This document shows positions 33,584-41,391 of a DNA stretch of 64,000 nt, piece after piece (the first letter of the stretch is position 1; the number at the start of each line of letters is the position of its first letter). The translations under genes were made by a program, and so were the position numbers. Under the pieces are notes generated by a model. It saw nothing but the letters and a program-made list of their open reading frames with translations, had not been told where the DNA came from and ran no database searches. The stretch lies in the NCBI GenBank assembly GCA_004299235.1, contig SCQL01000022.1, positions 1 through 64,000 of the forward strand, in the 5' to 3' direction. Source of the DNA: a bacterium. Lineage in GTDB: Bacteria > Chloroflexota > Dormibacteria > Dormibacterales > Dormibacteraceae.

Positions 33584-34069
33584 CGCCTCGGCCGGCCCGG
33601 CGGCTTTCCGCGCTTCGTTGATCACGGCGTCGTAGTCGGGTTGCGGCTGCTCTTTGGATCCCACCCAGGTCCAGCGCACGATGCCGTCGTGGTCGATGAC
33701 GAAGACGGTCCTCCTGGCCATCCCGGAGTAGCCCTCCACGTCATCGCGCCGCACGCCGTAATCGGTGACCATCTTCCGCTCGAAGTCACCGATCAGCTCG
33801 AACGGCAGGCCGCCGAGCTCCTTGGCGAAAGCCTGGTGCGAGAAGACGGAGTCGACGCTGATGCCGTAGATGCCGATGCCGTCCGCGGCTGCCGCCTCGT
33901 GCCTTGACCGAAACTCGGTCAACTCCATCCTTCAACCACCGGTGAAGTCGAGGACGTAGAAAAGGAAGACGAGCGCTTTGTGTTGGGCGAGGGCTTCGGC
34001 GAGCGTCAGCTCCTGGCCCGCGGTCGTCGGCAGCTTGAACTCGGGAGCTCTGTCCCCAACCTGCAGCAC
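33578..34069 (-). CDS. Peroxiredoxin with selenocysteine at the peroxidatic site (UGA recoded)
   Basis: 163 residues with one in-frame TGA (33934-33932) at codon 46. Without recoding it would be two fragments: a 45-residue N-terminus and a piece restarting at ATG 33928. Read through, it is a complete AhpC/TSA domain: DRAPEFKLPTTAGQELTL, FLFYVLDFTGG-U-RMELTEFRS, IGISVDS, PFELIGDFERKMVTDYGV, RRTVFVIDHDG. Sec46 takes the place of the peroxidatic Cys in DFTxxC; the conserved Thr43 and Arg119 or Arg120 are present, and the usual Pro before the loop is Val39. There are no cysteines, so it acts as a 1-Sec enzyme reduced by an outside thiol. A SECIS-like hairpin follows the UGA. GTG 34069 has TAGACT 7 bp upstream. 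Alternative: nonsense mutation or sequencing error. Confidence 0.88.
33904..33922 (-). promoter_or_regulatory. Candidate bacterial SECIS hairpin
   Basis: On the minus strand, 9 nt after the UGA, TTGACCG-AGTTT-CGGTCAA forms a perfect 7-bp stem with a 5-nt loop. The loop starts 16 nt after the UGA and has G as its second base, within the limits known for bacterial SECIS elements (loop about 16-37 nt downstream, G among the first two loop bases). It lies inside the coding sequence, as bacterial SECIS must. Confidence 0.8.
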
Positions 34070-34076
34070 GCAGGAA

Positions 34077-34082
34077 AGTCTA
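34077..34082 (-). promoter_or_regulatory. -10 hexamer of the selenoprotein peroxiredoxin gene (leaderless layout)
   Basis: Minus-strand TAGACT ends 7 bp before the GTG at 34069. Its TAG is also the stop codon of the upstream GNAT gene, so the peroxiredoxin may have its own promoter within the operon. Confidence 0.5.
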
Positions 34083-34895
34083 TTCGGCCCCGGTCCGCTG
34101 GCGTTCCAGGACGTACCAGCCCGACTTCGTCGCGCCCATGACGCTGTAGCCCGCGTCGAACGCATCGACCAGCGCGGTGCGCACCGCCATCCGCCACGAG
34201 CGTGCCAGCGCGGGATCGGAGTGCCGGATGGCGACGATGTCATCAGGCACCTGGCACAGAAGGACGCGCGCGGATGACGGCGTCGCCACCGGCTCGCCTT
34301 GCGCGCCGACACGGACCACCCGGGCCGCGCCCTCGCCGAGCAACCCGTCGAGCGACGGTTCGGCGGCGCGGCCGCCGGCCGCGGATTCAGCCTGCGGCGA
34401 TTCGAGCTCCCAGCTGATGAGCAGGCGGTCGGACTCTTCGCCGGCATTGATCCCGTCCGTCATCTCGCCGTAGAAGTTGACCAAATACCTGCCGGCCCGG
34501 GCGCCAAGCTTGGTCAGGTTGAAGTAGGCGTTGCGGCGCACCAATGGGTCGGTCGTCCACTCGATGACCTTGACTGCACGGTCCAGGCACCACCCGCGCT
34601 GATGCTGCTTGAGCTCGAACCCGAGCCCGCGCGCGTCGCTGCCGGTGCTCACCCCGAGGATGTGCGAGTGCAGGTGCAGCTCGTGAGGGGGAACGCCGCC
34701 AAGCCAGCCGACGAGTCCCCCGACGAGCCGCTGATCCACGTAGGCGCCGGCGACGTAGTTGCCCGAACGCGCAAGCGCCCTGAGCACGTCGGAGCTGATG
34801 GGCGGCTCACCCGGCCGGCCCCAAACCTCTGCCAGCAGCCGTTCCAGCTCGCGCAGGTCTCCGAGCTCGCTCAGCTCCAGGATCAGGACGGCCAC
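34080..34895 (-). CDS. Predicted GNAT-superfamily acetyltransferase (COG3375-like)
   Basis: 271 residues from GTG 34895. SGNYVAGAYVDQRLVGGLVG and LHSHILGVSTGSDARGLGFE followed by LKQHQRGWCLDRAVKVIEWT match the acyl-CoA-binding core of a little-studied GNAT family. FNLTKLGARAGRYLVNFYGE and RLLISWELES are conserved parts of that family. Substrate unknown. It lies 7 bp after a membrane protein gene and 10 bp before the peroxiredoxin gene. Confidence 0.78.
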   Translation of the reverse strand: MAVLILELSELGDLRELERLLAEVWGRPGEPPISSDVLRALARSGNYVAGAYVDQRLVGGLVGWLGGVPPHELHLHSHILGVSTGSDARGLGFELKQHQRGWCLDRAVKVIEWTTDPLVRRNAYFNLTKLGARAGRYLVNFYGEMTDGINAGEESDRLLISWELESPQAESAAGGRAAEPSLDGLLGEGAARVVRVGAQGEPVATPSSARVLLCQVPDDIVAIRHSDPALARSWRMAVRTALVDAFDAGYSVMGATKSGWYVLERQRTGAE

Positions 34896-34902
34896 CCCCA
34901 AA

Positions 34903-35685
34903 CTATGCGATCCGCAGCCGCCGGCCCACCGCCAGCGAAAGTCCCTGCAGCGCCAGCGCGACGACCACCGCCGCGGTGAACGCGACCGCGATGCCGTGCC
35001 CGACGAGCAGCGCCGAGAGCATGAGAAAGAACGCGGCGAACGAGAACAGTCCCAGCAGGAGCCCACGCAGCGTGCCGACCGCTGGCGCCGCGCCATGGAC
35101 GCGATGGGCAAACGCGGCCAGCACGGTGGCATAGAGAGGAAAGGGCGCGAGCAATCCCGCCAATCGCGGGCCGAGCAGCGGCGCCATGCCGGTCAGCACG
35201 ATGACGAACGCGGTCGCCGCCGCCATGCGTGCGGGAAGATCCCAGCGCGGAAACGCAACCGGCGGCGAAGCCGTTACTTCGCGGCCCGGCATCAGGGCAA
35301 GGCACGCGACGAGCACCAGGACCATCGCCACAAAGGTGAGCGGCGCCGAGAGCACGACGAGATCGAGCAGGGCCGTGACCACCAGGAAGCCGGCGGTTGC
35401 GATCAGGAGCGACGGTCCCCAGCCGCGACGCTGCGCGACCCACGCATACGCCAGGCAGAACGCGGCCTGGGAGGCCGTTGCGGCCATGATCCCGACCGCG
35501 GCGGTGGCCGCGAAACGCGGCCCCGGGCCGAGAGCGAGGAAGAACGCGACCGGCGCCGACGTGAACGGGATGCCGACCAGCCAGCCACCGATCTCCGAGC
35601 CCCAACGCCGGCCGGCCAGGCTGGCCGCGCCCACGAGAACCGGCGTCAGGATGAGCTTCAGGGCGAGGGTTTCGGCGGCTCCCAC
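34903..35685 (-). CDS. Polytopic membrane protein of unknown function
   Basis: 260 residues, GTG start directly after the pxpA stop codon. About seven to eight hydrophobic helices; recognisable blocks are SLAGRRWGSEIGGWLVGIPF-TSAP and LGPRLAGLLAPFPLYATVLA. This looks like a small conserved integral membrane family. A transport role with the flanking pxpA is possible but not shown. A hairpin (GGCTCCC/GGGAGCC, 35677-35698) spans the pxpA stop and this start. Confidence 0.65.
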   Translation of the reverse strand: MGAAETLALKLILTPVLVGAASLAGRRWGSEIGGWLVGIPFTSAPVAFFLALGPGPRFAATAAVGIMAATASQAAFCLAYAWVAQRRGWGPSLLIATAGFLVVTALLDLVVLSAPLTFVAMVLVLVACLALMPGREVTASPPVAFPRWDLPARMAAATAFVIVLTGMAPLLGPRLAGLLAPFPLYATVLAAFAHRVHGAAPAVGTLRGLLLGLFSFAAFFLMLSALLVGHGIAVAFTAAVVVALALQGLSLAVGRRLRIA

Positions 35686-36378
35686 CTAGGAGGGAGCCGC
35701 GCGGCGGGCCAGCGGACCGGTTGCCACGCCGGCCTCGCGCAGACCCTGGCGCACGCTGGCGGCGATTTGCGCGGCTCCCGGGGTGTCGCCGTGAACGCAG
35801 ATCGTGTCGTATTGCCCCGATCGCGCCAGCCGCACCGCCTGCTGGGCGGCGAGGGCTGGATTGAGCACCGCGCCGGGCTGCGTCCGCGGCGCGAGGCGGC
35901 CATCGGGCAGCAGCAGGCGATCGGCGAACCCCTCACGGTAACCGGGGATGCCGGCCCGCTCGGCGGCGGCGAGGATCTCGAATCCCGGCTGGCCGAGAAG
36001 CCCGACCCCATGCGCTTTGGCAACCCGCGCCACAGCGTCGGCGACAGCCGGGTCGCTCTGGCAGCGGTGGTACAGGGCGCCGTGCGGCTTCACGTAGGCA
36101 ATGGGAGCCACCGCCGCGAGGCCCGCGACCTGGAAGGCGACGAGCGCCTCGATCTCCGGTGGAGACAGCGATCGATCCACGCGCCCGTGACCGGCGCGGT
36201 CGTCATAACCGGGATGGGCGCCGACCTCGACCCCCAGCGCGCGGCACCGCCAAGCCGTGGCGATCGTGATCGAGACCGACCCCGCGTGCACGCCGCAGGC
36301 GATGCTGGCGCTGTCCACGCTGGCCAGGATCGCCTCATCCGCGCCGGCGCCCTCTCCCAGCTCGGAGTTGAGGTTCAA
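35686..36378 (-). CDS. pxpA: 5-oxoprolinase subunit A (LamB/YcsF family)
   Basis: 230 residues. [10 protein letters not shown], then SIACGVHAGS, VEVGAHPGYDDRAGHGRVDR, AYVKPHGALYH, EGFADRLLLPDGRLAPR and TICVHGDTPGA are PxpA signatures with the conserved Asp, His and Glu of the YcsF barrel. It completes 5-oxoprolinase with PxpB and PxpC encoded nearby on the other strand. The ATG overlaps the moaB stop (ATGA), an unusual partnership. Confidence 0.93.
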   Translation of the reverse strand: MNLNSELGEGAGADEAILASVDSASIACGVHAGSVSITIATAWRCRALGVEVGAHPGYDDRAGHGRVDRSLSPPEIEALVAFQVAGLAAVAPIAYVKPHGALYHRCQSDPAVADAVARVAKAHGVGLLGQPGFEILAAAERAGIPGYREGFADRLLLPDGRLAPRTQPGAVLNPALAAQQAVRLARSGQYDTICVHGDTPGAAQIAASVRQGLREAGVATGPLARRAAPS

Positions 36379-36848
36379 TGCGAGGTCTGGCCCCGGAGCA
36401 GCTGCACGGCGTGGTCGAGCACCGGCATCACGGCCAGCAGCGACTCGGTCGCGCCCCTGACGCTGCCGGGGACGTTGATGATCAAGCTCCTTCCGCGCAC
36501 GCCCGCCATGGCGCGGGATAGAGACGCCATCGGTGTGCTCGCGGCGCCGGCGCGCCGCATCGCCTCGCCGATGCCCGGCACCTCGTAATCGATGACGGCC
36601 GCTGTGGCCTGCGGCGTGACATCGCGAGCGGCGAGCCCGGTGCCGCCCGTCGTGACGACCAGGTCGGCGCCACGCGACGCGGCCGTGACGATCGCGGTCG
36701 TGATCCGCTCCCTCACATCAGGCACCACCTCCGGACCGCTCGCCTCGAAGCCGGCCTGGCTGAGCAGGCGCACGAGCTCGGGCCCGCTGACGTCGTCCCT
36801 GGTGCCCGCCGAGACGCCATCGCTGACGGTGATGACGTGAGCGTTCAC
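36375..36848 (-). CDS. moaB: MoaB/Mog-family molybdopterin adenylyltransferase
   Basis: 157 residues from GTG 36848, which overlaps the moaC stop (GTGA). MoCF domain: [40 protein letters not shown], then [20 protein letters not shown]. It activates molybdopterin by adenylylation or has a related step in Moco synthesis. Upstream codons in the same frame fall inside moaC and are unlikely to be used. Confidence 0.9.
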   Translation of the reverse strand: MNAHVITVSDGVSAGTRDDVSGPELVRLLSQAGFEASGPEVVPDVRERITTAIVTAASRGADLVVTTGGTGLAARDVTPQATAAVIDYEVPGIGEAMRRAGAASTPMASLSRAMAGVRGRSLIINVPGSVRGATESLLAVMPVLDHAVQLLRGQTSH

Positions 36849-37345
36849 GGTTGGCTCGAGGGCCCCCGGCGCGCGCCGGGACGCTTCCACGTCCCCGAGC
36901 GGCCGCCTGACTTCTCGAGCAGACGGACCACCTCCAGGTAGACGCCGCGCTCGACTCCCTTGGTCATGTCGATCAGCGTCAAACCGGCCACCGAAGCCGC
37001 GGTCAGCGCTTCCATCTCAACGCCTGTCTGCCCGACCACGCGAGCCCGAGCGAGCACCCGGATGGCGCCGGGCACGAACTCGAAATCGACCGCCACGCTC
37101 GTGAGCGGCAGCGGGTGACACAGCGGGATGAGCTCTGACGTGCGCTTGGCGGCCATGATTCCCGCCACCCGGGCGACCTGGAGGGCGTCTCCCTTGGCGG
37201 TCCCCTCGCGCACCGCACGCAGGGTGTCGGGAGCCATGCGCACCAGGCACTCCGCCAGCGCTTCGCGTGTGGTCGAAGCCTTGTCCGCGACATCGACCAT
37301 GCGCGCCGCCCCCTTCTCGTCCAGGTGCGTCAGCCGGTTCGTCAC
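36845..37345 (-). CDS. moaC: Cyclic pyranopterin monophosphate synthase
   Basis: 166 residues, GTG start with TATCCT 6 bp upstream. MoaC motifs: [37 protein letters not shown] with active-site residues, [30 protein letters not shown]. It makes cPMP, the first pterin of molybdenum cofactor synthesis, with MoaA (not in the window). The C-terminal 20 residues are arginine/proline-rich. First gene of a six-gene minus-strand run ending in the peroxiredoxin. Confidence 0.94.
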   Translation of the reverse strand: MTNRLTHLDEKGAARMVDVADKASTTREALAECLVRMAPDTLRAVREGTAKGDALQVARVAGIMAAKRTSELIPLCHPLPLTSVAVDFEFVPGAIRVLARARVVGQTGVEMEALTAASVAGLTLIDMTKGVERGVYLEVVRLLEKSGGRSGTWKRPGARRGPSSQP

Positions 37346-37351
37346 GCGCTC

Positions 37352-37357
37352 AGGATA
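37352..37357 (-). promoter_or_regulatory. -10 hexamer of moaC (leaderless layout)
   Basis: Minus-strand TATCCT ends 6 bp before GTG 37345. The same bases on the plus strand carry the ribosome binding site of the divergent HAD gene. Confidence 0.5.
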
Positions 37358-37362
37358 TGCGG

Positions 37363-38070
37363 ATGCCCGACACGGAAGGCGTGCTTTTCGACTACGGCCG
37401 GACTTTGGTCACGTTCGCGTATCCGACCGGCGAGCTGCTCGACGTCCTGCGCGACTTCCGCCCCCGCATCGAAGCCGCGCTGGGGGTGCCCGCCCCCGAC
37501 GCGGAGGCGATCCTCCACGACGTCCTGCTGCCGCTCGAGGAGTACATCGCCAGCATGAGCGAGGACGAGGTCGACTACATGGACGTCTATCGGGCGACGT
37601 GGGAGCGCGCGGGCCTGAAGCTGCCCGACGGACTCCTCCACGACATCCTTGACGCGGAGCAGATGTGCTGGGACCGCGCCGTCCGGCTGGACGCCGACGC
37701 GCTGCCGGTGCTGTCGTGGCTCGGCGCCCATGGAGTCAAGCGCGCCATCTGCTCCAATGCGCCTTTCCCCCCCGAGATGATGCGGCGCCAGGTGGACGCG
37801 AACGGCATCGGTGAGCGGGTCGACGCGGCCGTCTTCTCGAGCGAGGTCGGCCGGCGCAAGCCGGCGCCCGACGTGTACCGCGCGGCGCTGGACGCCATCG
37901 GGGTCGCGGCGCCGCGGGCCCTCTTCGTCGGGGATCGGATACGCGAGGACTACGACGGCCCGCGCGCCCTGGGCATGCGCGCCGTGATCCTGACCGCGCA
38001 TGCCCAGGAGCTTCCACCGGACGGCGTCCCGACCATCGCCTCGCTCAGCGAACTGCCCGGACTTCTGTGA
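37363..38070 (+). CDS. HAD-family hydrolase
   Basis: 235 residues. Motif [11 protein letters not shown] (nucleophile Asp near residue 10; the second Asp of DxD is replaced by Gly in DYG), motif II ICSNAP, motif III and [17 protein letters not shown] and [20 protein letters not shown]. Most HAD phosphatases need DxD, so D-Y-G raises the question whether it is a phosphatase, a dehalogenase-type or another HAD. ATG 37363 is chosen with AGGA 7 bp upstream; ATG 37357 is possible. GTGA overlap with the next gene. Confidence 0.8.
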   Translation: MPDTEGVLFDYGRTLVTFAYPTGELLDVLRDFRPRIEAALGVPAPDAEAILHDVLLPLEEYIASMSEDEVDYMDVYRATWERAGLKLPDGLLHDILDAEQMCWDRAVRLDADALPVLSWLGAHGVKRAICSNAPFPPEMMRRQVDANGIGERVDAAVFSSEVGRRKPAPDVYRAALDAIGVAAPRALFVGDRIREDYDGPRALGMRAVILTAHAQELPPDGVPTIASLSELPGLL

Positions 38071-38309
38071 GCGAGCCGAAGAAGCGGCCCGGGCCGCTCT
38101 GGTTGCTGTTCTACGGGCGGCGCCGGTCGGGCTTTCCCTGGCTGCTTGCGGGAGTGATCGCCGCCGTCGTCGTGCTCGGGCTCACCTTCGCCATCCCTGG
38201 AGGCGCGGAGATGTGGCGCTCCATCGCGCCGCCGCTGCTCGGGTTGCTCATCGCGCTCGCGATCGTCGCGGCCCTCGTCGCCGCGCTCCGGCCGCGCCGG
38301 CGGCGGTGA
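38067..38309 (+). CDS. Small two-helix membrane protein
   Basis: 80 residues, GTG overlapping the stop of the HAD gene. Basic N-terminus (KKRPGPLWLLFYGRRRSGFP), two hydrophobic segments at about 24-44 and 53-73, and a C-terminal RPRRRR. No family recognised. Translational coupling to the HAD gene and composition support a real gene. Confidence 0.6.
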   Translation: MSEPKKRPGPLWLLFYGRRRSGFPWLLAGVIAAVVVLGLTFAIPGGAEMWRSIAPPLLGLLIALAIVAALVAALRPRRRR

Positions 38310-38318
38310 ACGGCGCGC

Positions 38319-39125
38319 CTATCGAGCGCGCGCTTTGCGGCCGGCCCCGCTCGCCCGCGTGCGCGCCGCCGACGCCCGGGAGGCGATGAGCACGGCCGCG
38401 GCGCCGGCGCCCACCCCGTTGTCGATGTTGACGACCACCAGACCGGTCGAGCACGACTGGAGCATGGTGGTGAGCGCGCCCTCTCCGGCGCCGCCACGGC
38501 CGTAGCCGGTCGAAACCGGAAGGCCGATCACCGGCACGTCGATCAGCCCGGCCACGAGGCCTGGCAGCACGCCGTCCATGCCGGCCGCGACGACGATGAC
38601 GTCGGCGCCCCATTCCAGGGTCGTGGCCAGCGGGCCGACGAAGCGGTGCAGACCGGCCACGCCGAGGTCGGCCGCCAGCCGGGCCTGGAGCCCGCACGCC
38701 TCGACGACCATCCTCGCCTCCTCGGCGGCGCCGACGTCCGATGTCCCGGCGGTGAGGATGCCGACCCTGCCCTCGATCGGCTCCGGCGCGAATCCAGGCC
38801 GCAGCGCGCGCGCCGAAGCCCCATACGCGGCCACCTCGATGCCCGCGGCCGCAGCCGATGCGCGCAGGGCGGATGCATGCTGCGCGGTCATGCGGCTGAT
38901 CAGGCCCTGGCCCTGGCGCCCGGCCAGCGCCACCGTCAGGCGCGCTGCCTCCGAAGGCGTCTTCCCCGGGGCGAGCACCACCTCCGGGAGGCCGCGGCGC
39001 AGGAAGCGACCGAGGTCGAGCCTGGCCCGCCCGCCCAGCTCCTCCAGCTGCATGGTCCGCAGCTCGGCCAGGGCCTCGTCCTCGGTGAGCTCGCCCGCCA
39101 GCAGCCGGCGCAGGACGTCCCTCAC
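38319..39125 (-). CDS. larB: LarB, pyridinium-3,5-biscarboxylic acid mononucleotide synthase
   Basis: 268 residues from GTG 39125, overlapping the stop of the Mut7-C gene (GTGA). VRDVLRRLLAGELTEDEALA, LPEVVLAPGKTPSEAARLTV, GILTAGTSDVGAAEEARMVV, GADVIVVAAGMDGVLPGLVA and IGLPVSTGYGRGGAGEGALT are the LarB/AIR-carboxylase-like signatures. LarB carboxylates and hydrolyses nicotinic acid adenine dinucleotide at the first step of nickel-pincer cofactor synthesis. LarC and LarE are not in the window. Confidence 0.9.
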   Translation of the reverse strand: MRDVLRRLLAGELTEDEALAELRTMQLEELGGRARLDLGRFLRRGLPEVVLAPGKTPSEAARLTVALAGRQGQGLISRMTAQHASALRASAAAAGIEVAAYGASARALRPGFAPEPIEGRVGILTAGTSDVGAAEEARMVVEACGLQARLAADLGVAGLHRFVGPLATTLEWGADVIVVAAGMDGVLPGLVAGLIDVPVIGLPVSTGYGRGGAGEGALTTMLQSCSTGLVVVNIDNGVGAGAAAVLIASRASAARTRASGAGRKARAR

Positions 39126-39583
39126 AGGGCCGCGATCACCTCGCGCATGCGCTGCCAGTGGGTCCCGGCCCAGTAGACGCGCCCGCAACCAGGACACTCC
39201 GAGTAGCGCGACTGGGTGCGGCGGACGTGGGGCGGCACCCGCTCGGCCACCGTCGCCAGGACGCGTGGCTGCAGCTCGGAGTTGCACTCGATGCAGCGTG
39301 TGAGCGCCTCCTTGAGCTCGAGGCCCAGCTCTCCGAACACCTGGCGCAGCTGTTCGGTCACCTCGTCGTCACGGATCAGAATCGCCCGGACCGCGCCGGT
39401 CTGGATGACCCGCCGCTTAGTGAGGTCGCGGTCCCGGGTCAAGAGCACGCGGCCCTCGGCGGCGGCTTCGCGGACGAGCTCAGAGTCACCGATCCGGGCG
39501 TGATAGGAGGCGTCGTAGCCGAGGGCGCGCAGCCAGCGCGCGAGCCGCCCGACGTTGCAGTCGGCGAGAAACCGGGGCTTCAC
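39122..39583 (-). CDS. Mut7-C RNase domain protein with zinc ribbon
   Basis: 153 residues from GTG 39583. PIN-like Mut7-C domain: RFLADCNVGRLARWLRALGY, DSELVREAAAEGRVLLTRDR, then the CxxC zinc ribbon RCIECNSEL...SECPGCGRVYWAGTHW. Family members are predicted RNases; activity is inferred. Divergent from the cupin gene by 24 bp, and coupled to larB. Confidence 0.87.
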   Translation of the reverse strand: MKPRFLADCNVGRLARWLRALGYDASYHARIGDSELVREAAAEGRVLLTRDRDLTKRRVIQTGAVRAILIRDDEVTEQLRQVFGELGLELKEALTRCIECNSELQPRVLATVAERVPPHVRRTQSRYSECPGCGRVYWAGTHWQRMREVIAAL

Positions 39584-39594
39584 CGCTGCCGTCC

Positions 39595-39600
39595 TAGAAT
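39595..39600 (+). promoter_or_regulatory. -10 hexamer of the cupin gene (leaderless layout)
   Basis: TAGAAT ends 7 bp before the ATG at 39608. Confidence 0.55.
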
Positions 39601-39607
39601 CGCTTCG

Positions 39608-39880
39608 ATGGCCACCCTGGAACACATGATGACGCGGTTGAAAGGGGAGGCGAGCGGCTGCTACTCGTGGTCGAACGGGCCGGGAGACCGCTATGGAGCC
39701 CACAGTCACGGGTACGAGAAGGTCCTCTACTGCGTCGACGGGTCGATAACTTTCGTGCTCGAGGTCGAGGGCCGGCGGCTGGAGCTCAAGGCCGGGGATC
39801 GGCTGGTGCTGCCGGCCGCGACGGTGCATTCCGCGGTCGTCGGGCCGGCCGGTTGCACATGCATCGAAGGCCGCCGTTAG
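39608..39880 (+). CDS. Small cupin-domain protein
   Basis: 90 residues. One cupin barrel: GDRYGAHSHGYEKVLYCVDG has the HxH metal ligands and Glu (motif 1), and LVLPAATVHSAVVGPAG the second His (motif 2). A metal-binding or small-molecule-binding role is likely. ATG 39608 sits 7 bp after a TAGAAT hexamer; a longer open frame upstream overlaps the divergent gene and is not used. Confidence 0.83.
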   Translation: MATLEHMMTRLKGEASGCYSWSNGPGDRYGAHSHGYEKVLYCVDGSITFVLEVEGRRLELKAGDRLVLPAATVHSAVVGPAGCTCIEGRR

Positions 39881-39897
39881 CCGCGATTGTCGCGGCG

Positions 39898-39903
39898 TAA
39901 TAT
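39898..39903 (+). promoter_or_regulatory. Candidate -10 hexamer, zinc-ribbon gene
   Basis: TAATAT ends 10 bp before ATG 39914, predicting a very short leader. Confidence 0.4.
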
Positions 39904-39913
39904 GGGCTCCGCG

Positions 39914-40258
39914 ATGAGCATCATCGAGTTCATCCGCGACCGGGCACGCTTCTACAACTGCCCGGTGTGCGGGCGCAGTCTGAAGGGCTGCGATGTCGAG
40001 GTCCTCAGCCACGAGGAGGAGCGTTTCCACCTCCAGGTCACTTGCGCCCAATGCCAGGTGACGTTCATCGTCGTGCTCGCCATCGCGGGCGCCGCGGTCG
40101 AGGAGACCGAGGACACGACGCCCGAGCCGGCGTCCGAGCCCGCCGCGGCGGCCGAGCCGATCAGCATCGACGAGATCCTCGACCTTCACCTTTACCTCAA
40201 GAACTTCCAGGGCACTCTTCCCGAGCTCGTCCAGCAACCGGATCACAGCCGCGGCTGA
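39914..40258 (+). CDS. Small zinc-ribbon protein of unknown function
   Basis: 114 residues. Two CxxC pairs: FYNCPVCGRSLKGCDVEVLS and LQVTCAQCQVTFIVVLAIAG, a zinc ribbon. Then comes an acidic Pro/Ala/Glu linker and a C-terminal helix ISIDEILDLHLYLKNFQGTL. Similar proteins occur as short conserved ORFs in Chloroflexota-like genomes; no function is known. It lies 17 bp before the NifS-like gene, so it may be co-transcribed. Confidence 0.65.
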   Translation: MSIIEFIRDRARFYNCPVCGRSLKGCDVEVLSHEEERFHLQVTCAQCQVTFIVVLAIAGAAVEETEDTTPEPASEPAAAAEPISIDEILDLHLYLKNFQGTLPELVQQPDHSRG

Positions 40259-40275
40259 TCACCAGGAGCGCATTC

Positions 40276-41391
40276 GTGCGCGCGCCTGACCGGAGCCGGG
40301 TCTATCTCGACGACGCGGGTGCCGCGCCGGTCCTGCCGCAGGTCGTCGAAGCCCTCCGCGGCCTGCCCGAAGGCAATCCCTCGAGCCCCCACACCGAAGG
40401 GCGCACCGCCCGCGCCGCCCTCGATCGCGCCCGCGACCTCGCCGCCCACGCGCTTGGAGCCCGGCGCACGGAGATCACCTTCACCTCGTCAGGCACCGAG
40501 GCGGTCAACCTCGCGCTGTTCGGCGCGGCACGCCGTCTGAGCAGGCACGGGGTGGTCGTGACCTGGGCGGCCGAGCACCAATCCGTCCTGGGCGCGGTTC
40601 GGCGGCTGCAATCGGAGGGTCACGCGGTGGAGATCGCCGGCGTCGACAATGCGGCCCGCGCCGGCGCCGACGCCATCCCGCCCGGCGCGGCGCTGGTCTC
40701 CATCGGGCTCGCGAACAACGAGGTGGGCACGATTCAGCCGGTCGCCGAGGTGATCGAGCGCGCGCACGACGTCGGCGCCCTCGTGCACGTCGATGCCTGC
40801 GCCGGGCCGCGATGGATTCCGATCCCCGGCGGCGCCGACCTGGTCTCCCTCAGCGGCCACAAGCTGGGGGCGGGCCGCGGCGGGATCCTGTTCGTCAGGG
40901 ATGGCGTGCGGATCGACCCGCAGCTCTTCGGCGGCCCGCAGGAATGGGGTCGTCGCGCGGGCCGTGAGGATGTCGCCGCCGCGACCGCCGTCGCCACCGC
41001 GCTGTCGGTCTGCGTGCGCCAGCGAGAGGCGCGTGGGCGCTCGGCGGCGCACCAGAGCGCATCGCTGAGATCGCTGCTGGAGGAGATGGGGGGGACCCTC
41101 ACGGGCGCCGGACCGCGACTGCCCAACTTCGCGTCGTGCGCCTTCGACGACCGCCGCGGTGAGGACCTGCTGCTCGCTCTCGACCTCGCCGGAGTCGCGG
41201 CTTCGAGCGGCTCCGCATGCGCTTCCGGATCGCTGGATCCGTCACACGTCCTGCTGGCGATGGGGCTCGACCTGAGACGGGCCCTCGGCAGCCTCCGCCT
41301 GACGACCGGCTACGCCACGACCGACGAGGAGGTCTCGCGCGCGCATACGATCATCTCGCCCGCGCTGACCCGCACGCCTGTCCGTGCCTAG
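40276..41391 (+). CDS. Cysteine desulfurase-like class V aminotransferase
   Basis: 371 residues, GTG with AGGAG ribosome binding site. PLP enzyme of the NifS/IscS group: ITFTSSGTEAVNLALFG (cofactor loop), VDACAGPRWIPIPGGADLVS, SLSGHKLGAGRGGILFV (PLP Lys) and AASSGSACASGSLDPSHVLL with the reactive Cys. It may supply sulfur, for example to XdhC-type molybdoenzymes encoded next to it, or selenium for the selenoprotein. The target is inference. Overlaps the XdhC/CoxI gene by 8 bp. Confidence 0.87.
   Translation: MRAPDRSRVYLDDAGAAPVLPQVVEALRGLPEGNPSSPHTEGRTARAALDRARDLAAHALGARRTEITFTSSGTEAVNLALFGAARRLSRHGVVVTWAAEHQSVLGAVRRLQSEGHAVEIAGVDNAARAGADAIPPGAALVSIGLANNEVGTIQPVAEVIERAHDVGALVHVDACAGPRWIPIPGGADLVSLSGHKLGAGRGGILFVRDGVRIDPQLFGGPQEWGRRAGREDVAAATAVATALSVCVRQREARGRSAAHQSASLRSLLEEMGGTLTGAGPRLPNFASCAFDDRRGEDLLLALDLAGVAASSGSACASGSLDPSHVLLAMGLDLRRALGSLRLTTGYATTDEEVSRAHTIISPALTRTPVRA

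Noticed and set aside
33578-33928. Independent short peroxiredoxin C-terminal gene starting at ATG 33928
   Set aside because: It would lack the whole first half and the active site. The preceding UGA is in the same frame and aligns with the catalytic Cys, so one recoded gene explains both pieces.
39158-39607. Longer N-terminus of the cupin protein
   Set aside because: That stretch is antisense to the Mut7-C coding sequence, and a -10 hexamer lies 7 bp before ATG 39608.
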